Source of the DNA: Novosphingobium sp. CF614
Lineage (GTDB): Bacteria; Pseudomonadota; Alphaproteobacteria; Sphingomonadales; Sphingomonadaceae
Direction: 5' to 3'
DNA: 59,741 bases
Assembly: GCF_900113255.1 (NCBI RefSeq)
Contig: NZ_FOOR01000019.1
Coordinates: forward strand, 1-59,741
Shown: positions 35,461 to 44,710 of the stretch, one piece after another
Position numbering within the stretch: position 1 is the stretch's first letter
Layout of the letters: the number at the start of each line of letters is the position of its first letter
Program-made: the position numbers and the translations under genes
The notes under the pieces: model-generated
Told to the model about the DNA's origin: nothing
The model's input: the letters and a program-made list of their open reading frames with translations, nothing else
Database searches by the model: none

Positions 35461-38358
35461 ATGCGCACCGACATATACACGGACCCTGCGCCGACCCCGC
35501 CTCGCGGTTCGAGGGGAACAGCGGTTCGCCTGCTACTTTTGGCGACTGCCGCGCCATTGCTGGCAATCGAGCCGGCCATTGCTCAGGACGCGCCCCGGCC
35601 CCAGGATGCGGCGGACATCGCCGACGAGCCGATGGGCGAGGTCGTCGTCACCGGCTCACGCATTGTGCGCGACGGCTACAACGCACCCACGCCCGTGGCG
35701 GTCCTGGGCGAGGCCGACATCGCCGCGCAAGCCCCGGTCAACATCTCCGATTTCGTCAACCAGTTGCCTGCGATTGCCGGTAGCGGCACGTCCGGCACGT
35801 CGTCGGGCGGGCTTTCCAACGCCGGCGCCGGCATCAACTCGATCGGCTTGCGCGGTCTCGGCGTGGCTCGCACGCTGGTCCTGGTCGACGGCCAGCGTTC
35901 GGTCGCCTCGACCGTGGGCGGCACGGTCGACATCAACACCATCCCGCAGGATCTGGTGAAACGGGTGGAGGTAATCACCGGCGGTGCTTCAGCCGCCTAC
36001 GGATCGGACGCGGTGGGCGGCGTCGTCAATTTCATCCTCAACACAGATTATCAGGGGGTGAAGCTCTCCGCCGACACCGGCATCTCGACTTATGGCGACG
36101 CCGCGAACTACCGACTGGCCGGAACCGCCGGATTCTCGCTGCTCGACGATCGCCTGCACCTGCTGACCAGCCTTTCATGGTTCCATCAGGATCGCGAGGA
36201 GGGCATCGACCGCGACTGGAACGACAGTGGCTACTTCCAGATCAACAATCCGGCCTACAGCAGCACTAACGGGCAACCTTCGCGCCTCGTCGGCAGCGGC
36301 GTGGGCCCGTCCGACCACACGGCGGGCGGCCTGGTCACCAGCGGCGCCTTGAAGGGCACCTACTTCCTGGGCGAAGGCGAGACGGGGCAACTGACTTACG
36401 GCTCCACGGCCACCGGCAACCCCTGGATGATCGGCGGCGACTGGCAAACGACGCTTGCCGGTCACGAGGGCACCAACACCCTCGTCCCGCTCGACGAGCG
36501 GCTGAGCCTGTTCCAGCGCGTGGGCTTCGACGTGACGCCCGGCATCGAGATCTTTGGCCAGTTCTCCTACAACCGCTCGGTGAGCGCGAGTTCCTACCAG
36601 CAGACGCCGAGCACGGGCGTCACGATCCGCGCGGACAATGCCTATCTGCTGAGCCAGTATCCGGCGGTCGCCGCACAGATGGCCGCGCAAGGCTTGTCCT
36701 CGATCACCATCGGCACCGCCAACGCCGGCTTCCCGATCCCGGGCAGCGACAACAAGCGCGAGGTCTACCGCTTCGTCGGCGGGGCCAAGGGCAGCCTCGA
36801 CCTGTTCGGCAAGCCGATGACCTGGGACGCCTACTACCAGAAGGGCGTGACCAAGACGCGCGAGGAACTGACCAACACCTGGTACAACGCGCGCATGGCC
36901 TTGGCGCAGGACGCCGTCTTCGCGAGCGACGGCAGCATCGTGTGCCGTTCCACGCTCACCGATCCGACCAACGGCTGCGTACCGATCGACCGCCTCGGCA
37001 CGGACGGGCCTTCGCAGGAGGCGCTCGACTACATCTTCTACGACGGCTTCCAGCCGCTGCGCCGCCAGACCCTCAAGCAAGACGTCGCCGCCGCCAGCAT
37101 TTCAGGCAGCGCCTTCGCGCTCCCGGCCGGCGATATCGCCTTTGCCACCGGCGTCGAATGGCGGCGCGAGCAGATCGATGGCGAGGTGGACCCGCTCCAC
37201 AATTCGGGCTGGCTCTACGGTAACTACCGCGTGAACCAGGGCAAGTATGACGTCTACGAGGGCTTTCTCGAAGTCGACATCCCGGTGATCGACGGGATGA
37301 ACCTGAACGCGGCGGCACGCGGCACGCACTATTCGACCTCGGGCTGGGTGGGCACCTGGAAAGTAGGCGCGACCTGGCAAGTGATCGAGGACGTGCGCCT
37401 GCGCGGCAATATCAGCCACGACATCCGCGCGCCCAACCTGGAGGAACTGTTCGCCGCCGGAACCGCGCGCACGAACTCGGTCATCATCCCGGCCGGTGCC
37501 GCCGCACCCGTGACCGGTTCACAGCAATTCGTGCAGAACGCCTTCGGCAACCCCGACCTGAAGCCCGAGGCGGCGGACGGCTGGACGCTCGGCGCCGTCT
37601 TGACCCCGTCGTTCCTGCCGGGCTTCAGCGCCTCGCTCGATTACTACGAGATCAAGATCCAGGACGCGATCGGCTCGATCACCGCCCAGCAGACCGTGGA
37701 CTTGTGTTACGATCAGGGCATTGCGGAGTACTGTTCCAATATTCACTTCGTGGGCGGTGCGCTCAGCACGATCGACCTGACGCCGATCAACTTCTCCACC
37801 CAGAAGACGCGCGGCTTCGACATCGAGGCGAGCTACACCGCACAGGTCGGCCCCGGCACCCTGCGGCTGCACGGACAGGCCACGCACTACATCGAAAACG
37901 TGATCGACGATGGCATCAGCTTCCCGATCGATTATGCGGGGGTCCTGACCAACAGCACTTATGCTTCGCCCAACTGGGTTTACCGCCTGAGCGCCTTCTA
38001 TGAGGTCGATCCCGTAACCTTCAACCTGGTGGCGCGCGGCTTCACCGACGGTGTCTACGGCAACGACTGGATCGAGTGCAACGCAGACTGTCCCGCCAGC
38101 ACGAACCAGTACCGCACGATCAACGACAACCACATCAACGGCGCCACCTACTTCGATGCCTCGATCGACTTCAAGTTCCCGTCGATGGGCGGGACCGGGC
38201 ATCTGACCTTCATCGCCACCAACTTGCTCAACAAGGACCCGGTACTGGTGGGCAACGGACCGGACGGCAACAACGTACCCGCCTACGCCCAGACCAATCG
38301 CGGTCGTTTCGACGTCGTCGGCCGCACATTCCGCGTGTCGGCAAAAGTCGAATTCTAA
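35461..38358 (+). CDS. TonB-dependent outer-membrane receptor
   Basis: A 965-residue receptor. The ATG at 35461 has AAGGAG upstream, and a signal peptide (AVRLLLLATAAPLLAIEPAIAQ) follows; the open frame runs further 5' but that part has no start support. Plug motifs are EVVVTGSRIVRDG, IGLRGLGVARTLVLVDGQ and VEVITGGASAAYGSDAVGGVVN, followed by a long barrel ending RTFRVSAKVEF with the terminal Phe. It is followed 26 bases later by a secreted M20 amidohydrolase gene, so the pair is probably one operon in which imported peptides or N-acyl amino acids are cleaved in the periplasm. Confidence 0.93.
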   Translation: MRTDIYTDPAPTPPRGSRGTAVRLLLLATAAPLLAIEPAIAQDAPRPQDAADIADEPMGEVVVTGSRIVRDGYNAPTPVAVLGEADIAAQAPVNISDFVNQLPAIAGSGTSGTSSGGLSNAGAGINSIGLRGLGVARTLVLVDGQRSVASTVGGTVDINTIPQDLVKRVEVITGGASAAYGSDAVGGVVNFILNTDYQGVKLSADTGISTYGDAANYRLAGTAGFSLLDDRLHLLTSLSWFHQDREEGIDRDWNDSGYFQINNPAYSSTNGQPSRLVGSGVGPSDHTAGGLVTSGALKGTYFLGEGETGQLTYGSTATGNPWMIGGDWQTTLAGHEGTNTLVPLDERLSLFQRVGFDVTPGIEIFGQFSYNRSVSASSYQQTPSTGVTIRADNAYLLSQYPAVAAQMAAQGLSSITIGTANAGFPIPGSDNKREVYRFVGGAKGSLDLFGKPMTWDAYYQKGVTKTREELTNTWYNARMALAQDAVFASDGSIVCRSTLTDPTNGCVPIDRLGTDGPSQEALDYIFYDGFQPLRRQTLKQDVAAASISGSAFALPAGDIAFATGVEWRREQIDGEVDPLHNSGWLYGNYRVNQGKYDVYEGFLEVDIPVIDGMNLNAAARGTHYSTSGWVGTWKVGATWQVIEDVRLRGNISHDIRAPNLEELFAAGTARTNSVIIPAGAAAPVTGSQQFVQNAFGNPDLKPEAADGWTLGAVLTPSFLPGFSASLDYYEIKIQDAIGSITAQQTVDLCYDQGIAEYCSNIHFVGGALSTIDLTPINFSTQKTRGFDIEASYTAQVGPGTLRLHGQATHYIENVIDDGISFPIDYAGVLTNSTYASPNWVYRLSAFYEVDPVTFNLVARGFTDGVYGNDWIECNADCPASTNQYRTINDNHINGATYFDASIDFKFPSMGGTGHLTFIATNLLNKDPVLVGNGPDGNNVPAYAQTNRGRFDVVGRTFRVSAKVEF

Positions 38359-38384
38359 GACGACAAGAGAGGAGCTCCAGCATC

Positions 38385-39989
38385 ATGAGAACGTTCATCC
38401 GCGCCACGCGCGCTGCGGCGCTGGGCTTCGTCGCCCTCTTCGGTCCCCTCGCAGCCCCGCCGGCCCATGCGGAGGCTCCGCAAGCGCTCAAGGACGAAGT
38501 TGCCGCCGAGATCGAGGCGCAGCGCAAACAGATCCAGGTCATGGTCGACCAGATCTTCAGTTACGCCGAGCCCGGGTTCCAGGAGTTCAAGACATCGGCG
38601 TATCTGACCGGCATCCTCGAGAAGAACGGGTTCACCGTGACCCGGGGCGTGGCCGGCATCCCCACCGCCTTTACCGCGACCTGGGGCAAGGGCGGGCCCA
38701 AGATCGCGCTGGGCAGCGATATCGACGACGTGCTCGGCGTCTCGCAGATGCCGGGCGTTCCTTATCTCAAACCGATGATCGAAGGCGCGCCGGGGCATGG
38801 CGAGGGCCATAACTCGGGCATGCCGCTGATGGTGGCGGCGGCGATCGCGACCAAGAAAGTGATGAGCAAGCACGGCCTGGAGGGGCGCCTGATGCTATGG
38901 CCCGGCGTCGCCGAGGAACTGCTCGCGACCAAGGCCTATTACGTGCGCGCCGGGCTGTTCAAGGACGTCGACGCCTCGATCTTCACGCACGTCGGCTCCG
39001 ATTTCTCCACCGGCTACGGGGAGATGGGCAACAACGGCATGATCTCGGTCGAATACACCTTCAACGGCAAGACCGCGCACTCGGCCGGCATGCCCTGGGA
39101 AGGACGCAGCGCGCTCGACGCCGTCGAGCTCATGGACGTTGCGTGGAACTTCCGACGCGAGCACCTGCCATTGACCCAGCGTTCGCATATGATCGTCACC
39201 AATGGCGGCGGGCAGCCCAACGTCGTGCCGGACAAGGCGAGCATCTGGTACTTCTTCCGCGAGCGCACCTTCGACGATATCCGCAAGCTCTACGAAGTCG
39301 GCAACGACATCGCCAGGGCGGCGGCACTCGCCACCGGCACCACGATGACCCAGCGCACTCTGGGCTATGCCGCACCCAATTTTGGCAACAAGCCGCTGGC
39401 CGAGGCTGCCTACGCCAACATCAAGGCCGTCGGCATGCCCAAGTGGAGTGCGGCCGACCAAGCCTTCGCCAAAGCCGCGCAAACCTTCAACGAGCGCAAG
39501 ATCGAGCCGCTGAAGGACGAAGTGACCGAACTCTCGACCCCGGAGAACCGCAAGCCCTCGACCGGCGGCGGCTCGGACGACATCGGCGACATCATGTGGG
39601 CGGTCCCCACGATCACGATCCGCTTTCCCTCCAACATCCCCAACATGATCGGCCACAACTCGACCTCGGCCATCGCGATGGCGACGCCGATCGCGCACAA
39701 GGGCGTGGAAGCCGGTGCCAAGGCCGTGGCGATGACCGTGCTCGACCTGGTAACCACGCCGCAGCTCATCACCGATGCAAAGACCTACTTCAACGACGTC
39801 CAGCTCAAGACCGCGAAGTACGACCCGGTCCTGACCGACAAGGACGTGCCCGCGATCTGGCTCAACGAGCGCGCCATGGCGCTCTACCGCCCGCTGATGG
39901 AGAAGTACTACTACAACCCCGCCAAGTACGGCACGTACCTCGATCAGCTCGGTATCGCATACCCGATGCTCGAAGGGCCGGCGAAGTGA
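38385..39989 (+). CDS. Secreted M20-family amidohydrolase
   Basis: A 534-residue M20D-type metallohydrolase, related to aminobenzoyl-glutamate hydrolase AbgB and other N-acyl amino acid amidohydrolases. It has a signal peptide (AAALGFVALFGPLAAPPAHA). Metal-site motifs are ALGSDIDDV, GEGHNSGMPLMVAAA and WPGVAEE. The dimerisation insert carries TFNGKTAHSAGMPWEGRSALDAVELM, and a late His lies in NMIGHNSTSA. GAGAGGAG (38367-38374) precedes the ATG by ten bases. It follows the TonB receptor in an operon. It would split amide-linked amino acids in the periplasm; the exact substrate is unknown. Confidence 0.9.
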   Translation: MRTFIRATRAAALGFVALFGPLAAPPAHAEAPQALKDEVAAEIEAQRKQIQVMVDQIFSYAEPGFQEFKTSAYLTGILEKNGFTVTRGVAGIPTAFTATWGKGGPKIALGSDIDDVLGVSQMPGVPYLKPMIEGAPGHGEGHNSGMPLMVAAAIATKKVMSKHGLEGRLMLWPGVAEELLATKAYYVRAGLFKDVDASIFTHVGSDFSTGYGEMGNNGMISVEYTFNGKTAHSAGMPWEGRSALDAVELMDVAWNFRREHLPLTQRSHMIVTNGGGQPNVVPDKASIWYFFRERTFDDIRKLYEVGNDIARAAALATGTTMTQRTLGYAAPNFGNKPLAEAAYANIKAVGMPKWSAADQAFAKAAQTFNERKIEPLKDEVTELSTPENRKPSTGGGSDDIGDIMWAVPTITIRFPSNIPNMIGHNSTSAIAMATPIAHKGVEAGAKAVAMTVLDLVTTPQLITDAKTYFNDVQLKTAKYDPVLTDKDVPAIWLNERAMALYRPLMEKYYYNPAKYGTYLDQLGIAYPMLEGPAK

Positions 39990-39997
39990 GCGGGGCG

Positions 39998-40129
39998 ATG
40001 CGCGCGCCGAAGTGACAAGCTCTGTTCCTTGCGCTGGCCCCGATCCTGGCAGCAGCGCCGCTCGCGCCGGCTCCGGCTTGGGCGGGAGGCCCAGCGCCGG
40101 CAACTGCTTACATGAGGCGGGCGGGCTGA
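39998..40129 (+). pseudogene. Broken start of a secreted-protein gene
   Basis: Eight bases after the M20 stop, an ATG opens a frame reading MRAPK, a TGA at 40013-40015, then in the same frame QALFLALAPILAAAPLAPA and AWAGGPAPATAYMRRAG before another stop at 40127. The middle is a textbook signal peptide with an AWA-G cleavage site. This looks like the 5' remnant of a secreted protein gene that once continued the receptor-amidohydrolase operon and was cut and then interrupted. Chance is possible given the short length and Ala-rich composition. Confidence 0.4.
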
Positions 40130-40248
40130 CGCATCTTCCTTCCCTTCCGGGCATCAATTGCGGCGTCCCCGATCCCTGCCGTGGCCACCTTGGCTCGGTA
40201 ATGACATCAGAAGCATGATTCGGTAGGAAAGCCACGCGCGAATCGACC

Positions 40249-40382
40249 CTATTTTTGATCCGTGATGCCGCGTTTGAGAATCGAACCCATTTTGATTCGG
40301 ACGTTGATGGACGCGACTTCGATGCCTCTTACTTTATCTTTTGATATCAATTCCAGGGAAGGCGAATTCGATGCCGGCTCGG
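40249..40382 (-). repeat. Paired intergenic repeat, copy 2
   Basis: Positions 40271-40298 match 790-817 exactly on the same strand, and weaker similarity runs on to 40382, 14 bases before the sulfotransferase start. The minus-strand frame 40290 to 40249 encodes 13 residues (MGSILKRGI then TDQK) and a TAG in the same place as copy 1. Upstream of it both copies keep a related frame (KVRGIEVASIN here, KLRSLKFESIN in copy 1), with a 4-codon difference in length. The two copies bracket the receptor and peptidase blocks. Confidence 0.6.
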
Positions 40383-40395
40383 GCAGGGCTATCGC

Positions 40396-41976
40396 GTGAC
40401 GCTGGAAGCACAGGCGCGGGCGGCGCTCGAGCGCGGTGACCTGGCCGGCGCCGTCGCTGCCGCCAAGGCGCTTGCCCTTGCCGAGCCGGAGCAGGCGGCG
40501 GGCTTCTTTCTGCTGGGCATGGCGGCGGCCGAAGCGGGCCAGATCGCCAGGGCGGTTCCGCTGATCCAGGCCGCGGTGGAACGTGGGCCACGGGCGGAAC
40601 ATCTGGCCCAGTTGGCAAGGCTGCTCATCCTGTTGCGCAGGGACGGCGAAGCCGCCGATGCCGCGCGTGAGGCAATGGTGCTGGCGATGGCCCGGGCTCC
40701 TGGCGATGCGCTGACACTCGATACCATCGGGTGCGTGCTGGCCCGGCTGGGAGACCATGAGGCGTCGGTGGTGCCGTTCACGGCGGCGGTGGCAGCCGCC
40801 CCGGGCAACCTGGACTATCGCTACAATCTGGCGGCCGCCAGCGGCTTTACCGGCCGGGTTGACCAGGCGCGCGCGCATTATGAGACGATCCTGGCCGAAG
40901 ACCCCGGCAATGCGCGCGCACACTATGCGCTCGCCATTCTCTCTCGCCAGACGGCCCGGGCCAATCATGTCCCCCGGCTCGAAGCCGCGCTGGCGAAGGC
41001 GCGCAGGCCCGAAGATGCGCTGCGCATCGGTTATGCCCTGGCAAAGGAACTGGAGGATATCGGGAATGCCGCCGATGCATTTCGGCACCTGTCCGCCGCC
41101 AATGCCGAACACAAGCAGGCGATCCGCTATGATTTCAGCCAGGATGCCGCGATATTCGACGCGGTCGAAGCGCTGTTCGGCGGCAACGCGAATGCCCTTG
41201 CGACCGGGCCGGGCAATTCCGATCCCGCGCCGATATTCGTGGTGGGCATGCCCCGTACCGGCACCACCCTGGTCGATCGCATCCTGTCCTCGCACCGCGA
41301 TGTCGGATCGGCGGGAGAGCTTCAGGCCATGCCGCTGGCGGTCAAGCAGATGGCGGGCACGCCATCCCGCGTGGTCATCGATCCGGCCACGGTCGCGGCG
41401 AGCGGCGGCATCGATCCCGCCGCGATCGGCGACGCCTACCTGGCGCGCGCGGACCATCACCGGCCCCGGGGCAAGGCGCGGTTCACGGACAAGCTGCCGG
41501 CCAATTTCCTGTATATCGGCCATATCGCGCGCGCATTGCCGAATGCCCGGATCGTCTGCCTGCGCCGGGGGGCGATGGATACGGTGTGGAGCAACTACAA
41601 GAACCTGTTCGCCAGCCAATCCGCCTATTACGCCTATTCCTACGATCTCATGGACACGGCGCGCTACTATGCGCGCTTCGACCGGCTGATGGCCCTGTGG
41701 GACAGCCTCTGGCCGGGCCGGGTGCTGCAATTGTCCTATGAAGCGCTGGTCGCCGACCAGGAAGGGCAGACGCGGCGCCTGCTGGAGCATTGTGGCCTGG
41801 AGTGGGACGAAGCCTGCCTGTCGTTCCACAAGAATAGCGCCGCCGTGGCGACCCCCAGCGCGGCGCAGGTACGCCGGCCGATCAATGCCGATGCGGTGGG
41901 GAAGTGGCGCGCGCACGAAGCGGCGTTGGAGCCGGCACGGGCCTGGCTGGAGGCGCGGGGCATCGCGGTCGAATAG
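40396..41976 (+). CDS. TPR-containing sulfotransferase
   Basis: A 526-residue two-part protein. The N-terminal half (about 1-260) is a run of tetratricopeptide helices rich in Ala. The C-terminal half is a PAPS-dependent sulfotransferase domain opening with the 5'-phosphosulfate loop IFVVGMPRTGTTLVDRILSSH near residue 285. LPNARIVCLRRGAMDTVWSNY follows with the Arg/Ser region that binds the 3'-phosphate. A GTG at 40396 is the likely start. Such proteins are frequent in sphingomonads next to TonB receptors, and this one converges on a receptor gene. Target and role are unknown; sulfation of a glycan or peptide is possible. Confidence 0.88.
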   Translation: MTLEAQARAALERGDLAGAVAAAKALALAEPEQAAGFFLLGMAAAEAGQIARAVPLIQAAVERGPRAEHLAQLARLLILLRRDGEAADAAREAMVLAMARAPGDALTLDTIGCVLARLGDHEASVVPFTAAVAAAPGNLDYRYNLAAASGFTGRVDQARAHYETILAEDPGNARAHYALAILSRQTARANHVPRLEAALAKARRPEDALRIGYALAKELEDIGNAADAFRHLSAANAEHKQAIRYDFSQDAAIFDAVEALFGGNANALATGPGNSDPAPIFVVGMPRTGTTLVDRILSSHRDVGSAGELQAMPLAVKQMAGTPSRVVIDPATVAASGGIDPAAIGDAYLARADHHRPRGKARFTDKLPANFLYIGHIARALPNARIVCLRRGAMDTVWSNYKNLFASQSAYYAYSYDLMDTARYYARFDRLMALWDSLWPGRVLQLSYEALVADQEGQTRRLLEHCGLEWDEACLSFHKNSAAVATPSAAQVRRPINADAVGKWRAHEAALEPARAWLEARGIAVE

Positions 41977-41978
41977 CG

Positions 41979-42057
41979 GACGCCTTCACCAACGGCGTCG
42001 CAACGATCCGATGTCCGAGGGTCGAGGCGCCGCCCATTCCGGAAAAACGCCTCGACC
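41979..42057. terminator. Two hairpins between convergent genes
   Basis: The gap between the sulfotransferase and the TonB receptor stop codons holds two inverted repeats. One is GACGCC / GGCGTC with a 9-base loop (41979-41999). The other is GGTCGAGGCG / CGCCTCGACC, a perfect 10-bp stem with an 18-base loop (42020-42057). Placement suggests bidirectional termination; neither has a proper T-tract. Confidence 0.45.
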
Positions 42058-42069
42058 TTCCCGTCGCAA

Positions 42070-44502
42070 TCAGTACTTGATGCGCCCCTCGATGCCGAAG
42101 GTGCGTGGGTTCGCAACCGTCTGCTGATAATAGCGCAGCAGCACACCGTCGTTGAGGCCGACGCGCGATCGATCGTTCGCGACGGAAACGACGGCGTATT
42201 TGTCGAAGATGTTATTCGCAAACAGGCTGATGCTGTAGCGATCCATGTCATAGGTCAGCGATGCCCGGTGCATCACGTAGCCGGGCAACTTGTCGCCATA
42301 GGCGCGATCCCAGCCCAGCCGCGTGACAATGCTTCCGCGATAAGTCGCCGTCCAGTTAGCCATCAGAGAACCATCCATCAGTGGCATGGTATAGGTCGCA
42401 CCCAGGCTGCCACTGTTTTTTGCCGAACCCGGCAGGCGATCGCCCGAAAGCGCTGCAATCGTGATGGCATCGCTGGGATAGGTGCCGGCGGGATCGTTGA
42501 CCGGGATGATGCCAGGCACGTCCTCGGTCAGCTTGGCGTCGGTGTAGGAATAAGTGCCCTGGATGGATAGCCTGGGAAGCGGTCTCAACTGGAACGACGA
42601 TTCGAAACCTTCGGACTTGGCCCCGCCGCCGTTCACCGTGATGCCGGCAATACCGTTCAACGTGGCCGAGTCGACCTGAAGCCCCTGCCACTTGACCTGG
42701 AAGACGTCGAAGTTGAAAGTCAGCTTACGGTCGAAAAGCTGCGCACGAATGCCGACCTCAATGTTCTTGGTGCTGTCCGGTCCGTACTGGATCTCGTTCG
42801 CCAGGGCGCAGATGATCTGGGTATTGTTTTTGCCGTCGCCATCCGGGTCGTTCGGCAACGGATCGGGACACGGCGCAACGCTGTTGGGGCCACCGATACG
42901 ATAGCCCTTGCTGTACGTCGCGTAGACCATAAGGTCTTCGTTGAACTTGTAGGAACTGTTGAACTTCCAGACCCATCCGCTTTTGCCGGCATTGCCGCCG
43001 CGCGGCGTCAGATCACGTGGATCGAGCGGGTCGCCGAGAATCGGCAGCGTCTGCGCTCCGGCGATGGTGGACGCATATTTGAAGTAACGCGCGCCGGCCG
43101 TGACCTGCCAGTCGGGCGTGATCTTGAACGATCCTTCACCGAAGACGGCCTGCTCGGTCACCTTCGAGCGGGTATAGCTCACATATTCGAGATATTCGGG
43201 ATTGGTCTCAGCATCGACCCACGGGTGATTCGGCAGATGCTCGGCATAATCGCTGGCGTAACGGTTCTCGTTGTAGAAGCCCCCGAGCACCCAGCTGAAC
43301 GGGCCGCCATGCCTGGAGACGAGGCGGATTTCCTGATTGTACTGCTTGCGCCGGGTGTGGTTTTCATTCCAGCTGGAGAAGGCGGGGAAGGTTTCATAAT
43401 CATAATCGAGATCGAGCAGCAGGTCGGTATTATCGCCCTGTGAATCCGACTTGACGTCGGTATAGGCCGTCGTTGCCACCAGATCGGCGATGTCGAACAC
43501 GTTCGCGTTGATTTCCAGGCTGACCAGGTGCGCGCGGCGGTTCACCGGTTCGATATAGCGACTGGCATTCTCATACCTGCCCGTCCCGAAGACGCCGGCA
43601 CCGTTGGACTGGGCACCATCGGTCTTCGTCCGCTGGAATGCGTAGGTAACGGTGGCGGAGAAGTCATCATCGACATAGAACAGCAACTGGTTGCGCGTCG
43701 TGAACGTCTTCTCGAAATTCAGATCCTTGCGGCTCGTCAGGTTCGCCGCATAAAAGTCGTCGGTGATGGGGGGCGAGCCCTCCGCCTGCGGCAGCGACAC
43801 GCCAGGTTCCTGAAGCAGCAGCGGATAGTCGATGAAACCGGGGTCGTAGTAATAGCCCGTGGCCGACCGGAAGGCGATATGATCCCTGGCGATCGGGATA
43901 TTGATGACCGCGTCCGCCTGATAGCCGGGCTTGCTGCCGTGGCTCTTGCCATAGAAGCTGCCATGCGCCTCGGCTTCGAAATCGGCCACGTTGGGGCGAT
44001 TTGGAATGTAGCGGATCGCGCCGGCGAGTGTGCCGAGGCCGTAGAGCGTGCCCTGCGGCCCCAGCAGCGTTTCCACCCGATTGATATCAAGAAGCTTGAA
44101 GTCGTAATAGAGCGGAACCTCCCCCAGATAGACGCCGACGGAGTCATCATAGTTCACGCCGGTGGCGTCCACGTCGGACGCACTGAGACCGCGGAGCACG
44201 ATCGCTCCGGTCGTGCCGGGTCCGGTATCGGAGATCGTCAGGCCAGGCGTGAAGTCCGCGAGGTCGCGCACGTCCTGGATCCGCTGGCGCGCTATCTCTT
44301 CCGCGCCGACCGCCGCGATGTTGATCGGCGTTTCCATGATCGTAGTGCTCCGGCGCGTGCCGGTGACGATAATGGATTCGCCATCGTCACCGGCATCGGC
44401 GGCGGCCGAAAGGTCCTGAGCAAGTGCCGGCATGGCGAGCACCGCGTTCGTGAACATGGTTGCAGATAGAAGCCCTAACCTCAGTTTAGCGCGATATGAC
44501 AT
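42070..44502 (-). CDS. TonB-dependent outer-membrane receptor (shorter type)
   Basis: An 810-residue receptor of a different branch from the other four. The signal peptide ends MPALAQ. The plug is SIIVTGTRRSTTIMETPINI, then LRGLSASDVDATGVNYDDSVGVYLGEVPL and VETLLGPQGTLYGLGTLAGAIRYI, a pattern common in receptors for small hydrophobic or iron-chelate ligands in sphingomonads. The barrel ends RTFGIEGRIKY. AAGGGGGA precedes the ATG at 44502. It lies 208 bases downstream of the membrane hydroxylase on the same strand, so it may be part of that unit. No copy of the TATTAC-type operator lies in its own upstream gap. Substrate unknown. Confidence 0.93.
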   Translation of the reverse strand: MSYRAKLRLGLLSATMFTNAVLAMPALAQDLSAAADAGDDGESIIVTGTRRSTTIMETPINIAAVGAEEIARQRIQDVRDLADFTPGLTISDTGPGTTGAIVLRGLSASDVDATGVNYDDSVGVYLGEVPLYYDFKLLDINRVETLLGPQGTLYGLGTLAGAIRYIPNRPNVADFEAEAHGSFYGKSHGSKPGYQADAVINIPIARDHIAFRSATGYYYDPGFIDYPLLLQEPGVSLPQAEGSPPITDDFYAANLTSRKDLNFEKTFTTRNQLLFYVDDDFSATVTYAFQRTKTDGAQSNGAGVFGTGRYENASRYIEPVNRRAHLVSLEINANVFDIADLVATTAYTDVKSDSQGDNTDLLLDLDYDYETFPAFSSWNENHTRRKQYNQEIRLVSRHGGPFSWVLGGFYNENRYASDYAEHLPNHPWVDAETNPEYLEYVSYTRSKVTEQAVFGEGSFKITPDWQVTAGARYFKYASTIAGAQTLPILGDPLDPRDLTPRGGNAGKSGWVWKFNSSYKFNEDLMVYATYSKGYRIGGPNSVAPCPDPLPNDPDGDGKNNTQIICALANEIQYGPDSTKNIEVGIRAQLFDRKLTFNFDVFQVKWQGLQVDSATLNGIAGITVNGGGAKSEGFESSFQLRPLPRLSIQGTYSYTDAKLTEDVPGIIPVNDPAGTYPSDAITIAALSGDRLPGSAKNSGSLGATYTMPLMDGSLMANWTATYRGSIVTRLGWDRAYGDKLPGYVMHRASLTYDMDRYSISLFANNIFDKYAVVSVANDRSRVGLNDGVLLRYYQQTVANPRTFGIEGRIKY

Positions 44503-44710
44503 ATGCGTCCCCCTTGTGTGGTTGAGCTCTCCCGTGCCCTGGCATCTCCGTGCCAGAGCCTAAGCAGCATTTGATTTGAGGACCTTGTGCAATGCGCCCG
44601 CCACCCCCGTCGGACATGGCCGCCGGGTATGGGCTGACGCGCTTGCCGCTCGACTTTTCCAAACTCGTCGAGACGTTCGATCCGATGTCACCCCGGCTGT
44701 CCGCCGTGAG

